This document shows, piece after piece, positions 62,301 through 64,000 of a stretch of DNA of 64,000 nt (position 1 is its first letter; every line of letters begins with the position of its first letter). This stretch comes from Methylobacterium fujisawaense. GTDB lineage: Bacteria > Pseudomonadota > Alphaproteobacteria > Rhizobiales > Beijerinckiaceae. The notes under the pieces are model-generated. The model saw only the letters and a program-made list of their open reading frames with translations. It searched no databases and was not told the origin of the DNA. The DNA lies in assembly GCF_014138435.1 (NCBI RefSeq), contig NZ_JACJIM010000003.1, positions 186,001 through 250,000 on the forward strand, in the 5' to 3' direction. A program made the position numbers and the translations under genes.

Positions 62301-62815
62301 TCGCCGGCGAGGAGGATGCGGCGCGGCTCGCCGATTACCGCAACTACTTCGTCTACGAGATTGGCATGCGCGACCGGGCGGGCAACCGCACCACGATGTC
62401 GGCCCGGGCGCTGCGCGGCTCCGGCGGCGAGGCCCAGGCGCCGTTCTACGTGGCGATCGCCGCCTCGCTGGCCAGCGCCTATTATCCGGGCGACCGGCCG
62501 GGAGACGAGAATCCGGGCTTGGGCCTATGCCTGCTCGACGAGGCCTTCTCGAAGCTCGACGTGCGCAACAGCCAGGCGCTGGTCGATCTGTACCGGGCCT
62601 GGGGGCTGCAGCTCCTGATCGCCGCCCCCGAGGACAAGCGCACCACGCTGACCGAAGTGATGGATACGATCGTGACGGTCTACAAGAGCCCGGATCTCAC
62701 CTCGGTGCGGATCGAGGCCGAACATCCCCTCGAGGCGGCCCGGCGGGCGCTGCACGCGATCAACCCCGACCAGATCGGGATCGAGGGGTTTCGCCAGCCG
62801 GACGCGGCGGAGTGA
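59378..62815 (+). CDS. jetC: Wadjet/Mks SMC-like ATPase JetC (MksB-type)
   Basis: A protein of about 1145 residues with SMC-type ATPase halves. It has Walker A GPTGAGKST at residues 30-38 near the N-terminus. Two long coiled-coil halves (about 240-370 and 620-950) flank a central hinge-like globule containing DPTWGPALEGLLGRAREALV. C-terminally the ABC signature GSGGEAQAPFYVAIAASLAS is at about 1015 and Walker B LGLCLLDEAFSKLD (Asp1054, Glu1055) follows. GTG 59378 (VYVLTDIAIS) begins close to Walker A as in JetC/MksB. A TTG start at 59309 would add 23 residues. It is the motor that extrudes DNA loops. A stem-loop lies 3 nt after its stop; no jetD follows. Confidence 0.88.
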   Translation: MYVLTDIAISNWYLIRREQIRLRGAAALVGPTGAGKSTIFDAVGTVLAGNNASRLALNASASGRSARTVRDYCLGWISDPAEGGRPTRESCETVLVLVFENPDSGRVVSVGLALAARAVEPKETVLSRFIAVGHRFEVSDYARTAPGGTYTAPWSEIAADLRARAASFTEYRTSGERFTADVLATLREGAPSPEPRHFLRSFANAVAFKPIFDTSAFVRAFVLDPEPLDVERVRHSIANWRRLLETIAELESRLGRLRRLRDRYEAWGEAVLAAATHELRAASAELRRRSLDLIAVRSRLREGADTLRIARERVAASRGYVREIDGEIAEKKALATASAAEGRLAASTLGLSMLERDRKELIGRIGDLVGLVGQMAKLQPVAPILRQSCPQAARLAEACARAGLRRESSPEEVLRPEGPLAELADGLVRLPDFDEALERAAEDAALKARAQESEAERTAPRTGGGPTARLSSDTVAFRGELERRGIDAVPICELAEIVDPTWGPALEGLLGRAREALVVPPDRLNEALGVLQSGRDRFHRCILVKTTDTAKQRSRRYDDGPLTVIETSDPHAEAFLGVRLGGYDLARDDAELARLARAVAPSGRTTAGMAYSVTRSVDLLMTRGHRGPTADSRRAHEIAVAEARRLRGEAAVLREAARTAAAIRARVARGLDDVEALRAELDGLDGRRRTLQTEREGIEKRDTAGLAAEIAALTTERVGYLRELSEELEPKLDRLLADEAALRARMGPVREAVRAALSARRAALRQLSAGDAARVRLARGEPFDLGVVAEARRALAGLDAKAAGTRVTAERGLARESAEAARSHGRIAERELAEACAAWRVENPLASGDAPAIDGFAWVRREYEAVEGHELRRYRAQAERAEVEMRRLMTEDLLTRLADRFERVHARLAALNERLSARSFTGQTYAFEAAVDRRYAAVHALATETARSPEAAQALLAGEAEGQMAAALEEITALIAGEEDAARLADYRNYFVYEIGMRDRAGNRTTMSARALRGSGGEAQAPFYVAIAASLASAYYPGDRPGDENPGLGLCLLDEAFSKLDVRNSQALVDLYRAWGLQLLIAAPEDKRTTLTEVMDTIVTVYKSPDLTSVRIEAEHPLEAARRALHAINPDQIGIEGFRQPDAAE

Positions 62816-62817
62816 TC

Positions 62818-62835
62818 GGCGCCGGGGTCGGCGCC
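62818..62835 (+). terminator. GC stem-loop directly after jetC
   Basis: GGCGCC (62818-62823) and GGCGCC (62830-62835) can pair perfectly across a 6-nt loop, starting 3 nt after the jetC stop. This would close the transcript after jetC, in agreement with the absence of jetD next door. There is no T-run. Confidence 0.35.
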
Positions 62836-63045
62836 TTCGGGCGATCAGAGCCCTCACGGTCGTGACGCGCGTCGCGACCCTTGCCTTCGGGACGTTCGGA
62901 AACGTGGTGCTCGCGGTTGCTGCGCGCCGCGCGCCAGGACAGCCGCGCCGACGCCATCACCGGGGGGGCTCACCGAGCCCGCGCAGGGCCGGGGCGGGGC
63001 TCGCGCCGCCATCCCCGGTATCCCCGTTCTTCGTCGCGCCGGGCG

Positions 63046-63261
63046 TCAGTTCAGGTAGGTGCGGATCCAGTTCGGCGAGAGGATCTCGCCCTCTTCGGTG
63101 ATGATCCAGGGCTGCTTGGCCGGGTCGGCCAGGGCACCGGCCGCGGCCGCGATCGCCTCGCGCAGGGTGTCGTAGCGCTCGGGCTGCGCAAGCGGGGCGC
63201 TCGCCGGGGCCGTGCGCCAGATCGTCAGATCCGCGGGCCGTTCCAGAGCTTCGGTTTCCAT
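63046..63261 (-). CDS. Small hypothetical protein, 71 aa
   Basis: A short acidic protein: METEALERPADLTIWRTAPA near the start and KQPWIITEEGEILSPNWIRT at the end. The WIITEEGEIL segment is a plausible conserved strand-turn. It resembles small uncharacterised proteins of Hyphomicrobiales but I cannot name a family. It is transcribed toward jetC. Confidence 0.6.
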   Translation of the reverse strand: METEALERPADLTIWRTAPASAPLAQPERYDTLREAIAAAAGALADPAKQPWIITEEGEILSPNWIRTYLN

Positions 63262-63675
63262 GGGTACTCGTCCTTCCGAACCGTTTTGGACCGTTCAGAT
63301 CGCCGCCGCCGGACTGGGCCGAGGAGCGGTGGCGATCGAGGGTCTGAGCGTCAATGCAAGCATCTCTGCGGCAGCTTTGCGATCAATTCGGGCGGTTTTC
63401 GAAGCCAGCACCCGGTGCCGAGGCACGAGCGTGGGCGGGGTTCGGTGTTCCATGTCCGTATTGAGCACAGCTGAGCTGCCCTGGACTTGCGAGAATTGTG
63501 GCTCCTGAATGGTGACCATTCCGTTAGCCAGTCTGCACCGGTTGCCGACGTGCGCCAGAACACGTCAGGAGCCTGTCGGCGGCGGTGCCTCTCTGTGTTG
63601 ACGCCCCGATCCTGAACGCGCACTTAAGGCTTCGCCCGTCGAGGGCCTGCCTTCGCGCTTCTTTCGGAGACACCC
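63262..63675. other. 414-bp intergenic stretch
   Basis: This region lies between the small minus-strand protein gene and the protease gene. It should hold both promoters. A minus-strand frame (63295-63519) is open but shows no family and overlaps equally open frames on the other strand, so it was not called. The composition is slightly less GC-rich near 63350-63530. No RNA gene was recognised. Confidence 0.45.
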
Positions 63676-64000
63676 GTGCCGGATCGTACCGTGCGCATCG
63701 TCCTCGCCGCGGTCCTGGTCCTGCTGGCGCTCTACGTCGCCCAACCCTACCTGCAACCGCTGCTCTACTCCGCCGACACGCCGCGGGCGGTGATGGCCCG
63801 CGGCGATCTGGCGCCGGCCGAGACCTCGACCGTCGCGCTGTTCGAGCGCGCGAGCCCGTCCGTCGTTCACGTTTTCGCGCAGGGGGCGGCGCAGAACCGA
63901 GACCTGCTCGACCTTGACGACCAGGGTGGCGACCAGGGCGGGACGCAGACTGGCACCGGCTTCGTCTGGGACGGCGCCGGCCACATCGTCACCAACACCC
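63676..64000 (+). CDS. Trypsin-like serine protease, Deg/HtrA-type (partial, N-terminal part)
   Basis: GTG 63676 follows GGAGA. The first 108 residues are present. An N-terminal membrane anchor (IVLAAVLVLLALYVAQPYLQ) precedes ALFERASPSVVHVFAQGAAQ and GTGFVWDGAGHIVTNT. This matches the start of the DegP/DegS protease fold just ahead of the catalytic His (GHIVTNxHV). The window ends before the His, Asp and Ser. An uncleaved anchor with a short linker resembles DegS; whether PDZ domains follow is unknown. Confidence 0.85.
   Translation, partial: MPDRTVRIVLAAVLVLLALYVAQPYLQPLLYSADTPRAVMARGDLAPAETSTVALFERASPSVVHVFAQGAAQNRDLLDLDDQGGDQGGTQTGTGFVWDGAGHIVTNT

Noticed and set aside
62816..63261. Searched for JetD/MksG after jetC.
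   Set aside because: Only a 71-residue minus-strand gene and non-coding DNA are present; no Toprim or DUF2220-like protein can be read.
63295..63519. A 74-codon minus-strand frame.
   Set aside because: No family and equally open opposite frames; not enough support for a gene.

Overview
The window is chromosomal DNA of a very GC-rich alphaproteobacterium. Alphaproteobacterial markers include an ATP12-type F1 assembly chaperone, DUF1192, DUF3775, DUF6468, a MotE-like flagellar protein, a UvrB with long extensions, and a perfect TTAA-N7-TTAA CtrA box in front of fliL. A pyrroloquinoline-quinone (PQQ) dehydrogenase, abundant eukaryotic-like and membrane proteins, and overall protein style suggest Methylobacterium/Methylorubrum (Hyphomicrobiales). 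The genus is an inference, not a database match. Genes are dense on both strands. No rRNA, tRNA, CRISPR array, intact insertion sequence or prophage was recognised.

Layout. 0-12.4 kb: tail of an RluA-type pseudouridine synthase, PsiF-like secreted protein, HAD phosphatase, ATP12 chaperone, glutathione peroxidase, YkgJ-type cysteine-cluster protein, class III aminotransferase, CNNM/CBS transporter, an unknown secreted 529-aa protein, DUF3775, an App1-type phosphatase and a secreted HSL-family hydrolase. 12.5-20 kb: MFS transporter, priA, a SpoIIAA-like protein, and a minus-strand operon of a thioredoxin-TPR chaperone (CnoX-like), a LON-domain protein and a Trm112-like protein. 20-26.8 kb: glutathionyl-hydroquinone reductase, an orphan AlgX/AlgJ-like SGNH protein, a spore-photoproduct-lyase-like radical SAM protein, a 2'-5' RNA ligase-like protein, a PAP2 phosphatase, a PilZ protein and a Tat-exported GFO/IDH/MocA oxidoreductase.

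26.8-33.7 kb is a divergent flagellar cluster: flgF-flgG-flgA-flgH leftward, and fliL-fliM-DUF6468-motE-like rightward, around a promoter region with the CtrA box. 33.9-42.5 kb: double-ATPase peptide ABC protein, deoB, DUF1192, a leucine-rich-repeat/protein-kinase fusion, isochorismatase-type hydrolase, SLT-SPOR transglycosylase, alpha/beta hydrolase and O-antigen-ligase-like protein. 42.5-52.4 kb: an AraC-family relic, acyl-CoA thioesterase, PQQ dehydrogenase, ankyrin protein, uvrB, a membrane protein plus winged-helix regulator pair, a divergent UppS and coaBC.

52.7-62.8 kb is the most unusual part. FKBP, jetA and jetB lie between two methyl-accepting chemotaxis genes. The second of these is inverted and separates jetA-jetB from jetC, a 1145-residue SMC-like ATPase. 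JetA-JetB-JetC form the core of a Wadjet/MksBEF condensin, but the plasmid-cutting subunit JetD/MksG is not next to them. The window ends inside a trypsin-like (Deg/HtrA) protease gene.
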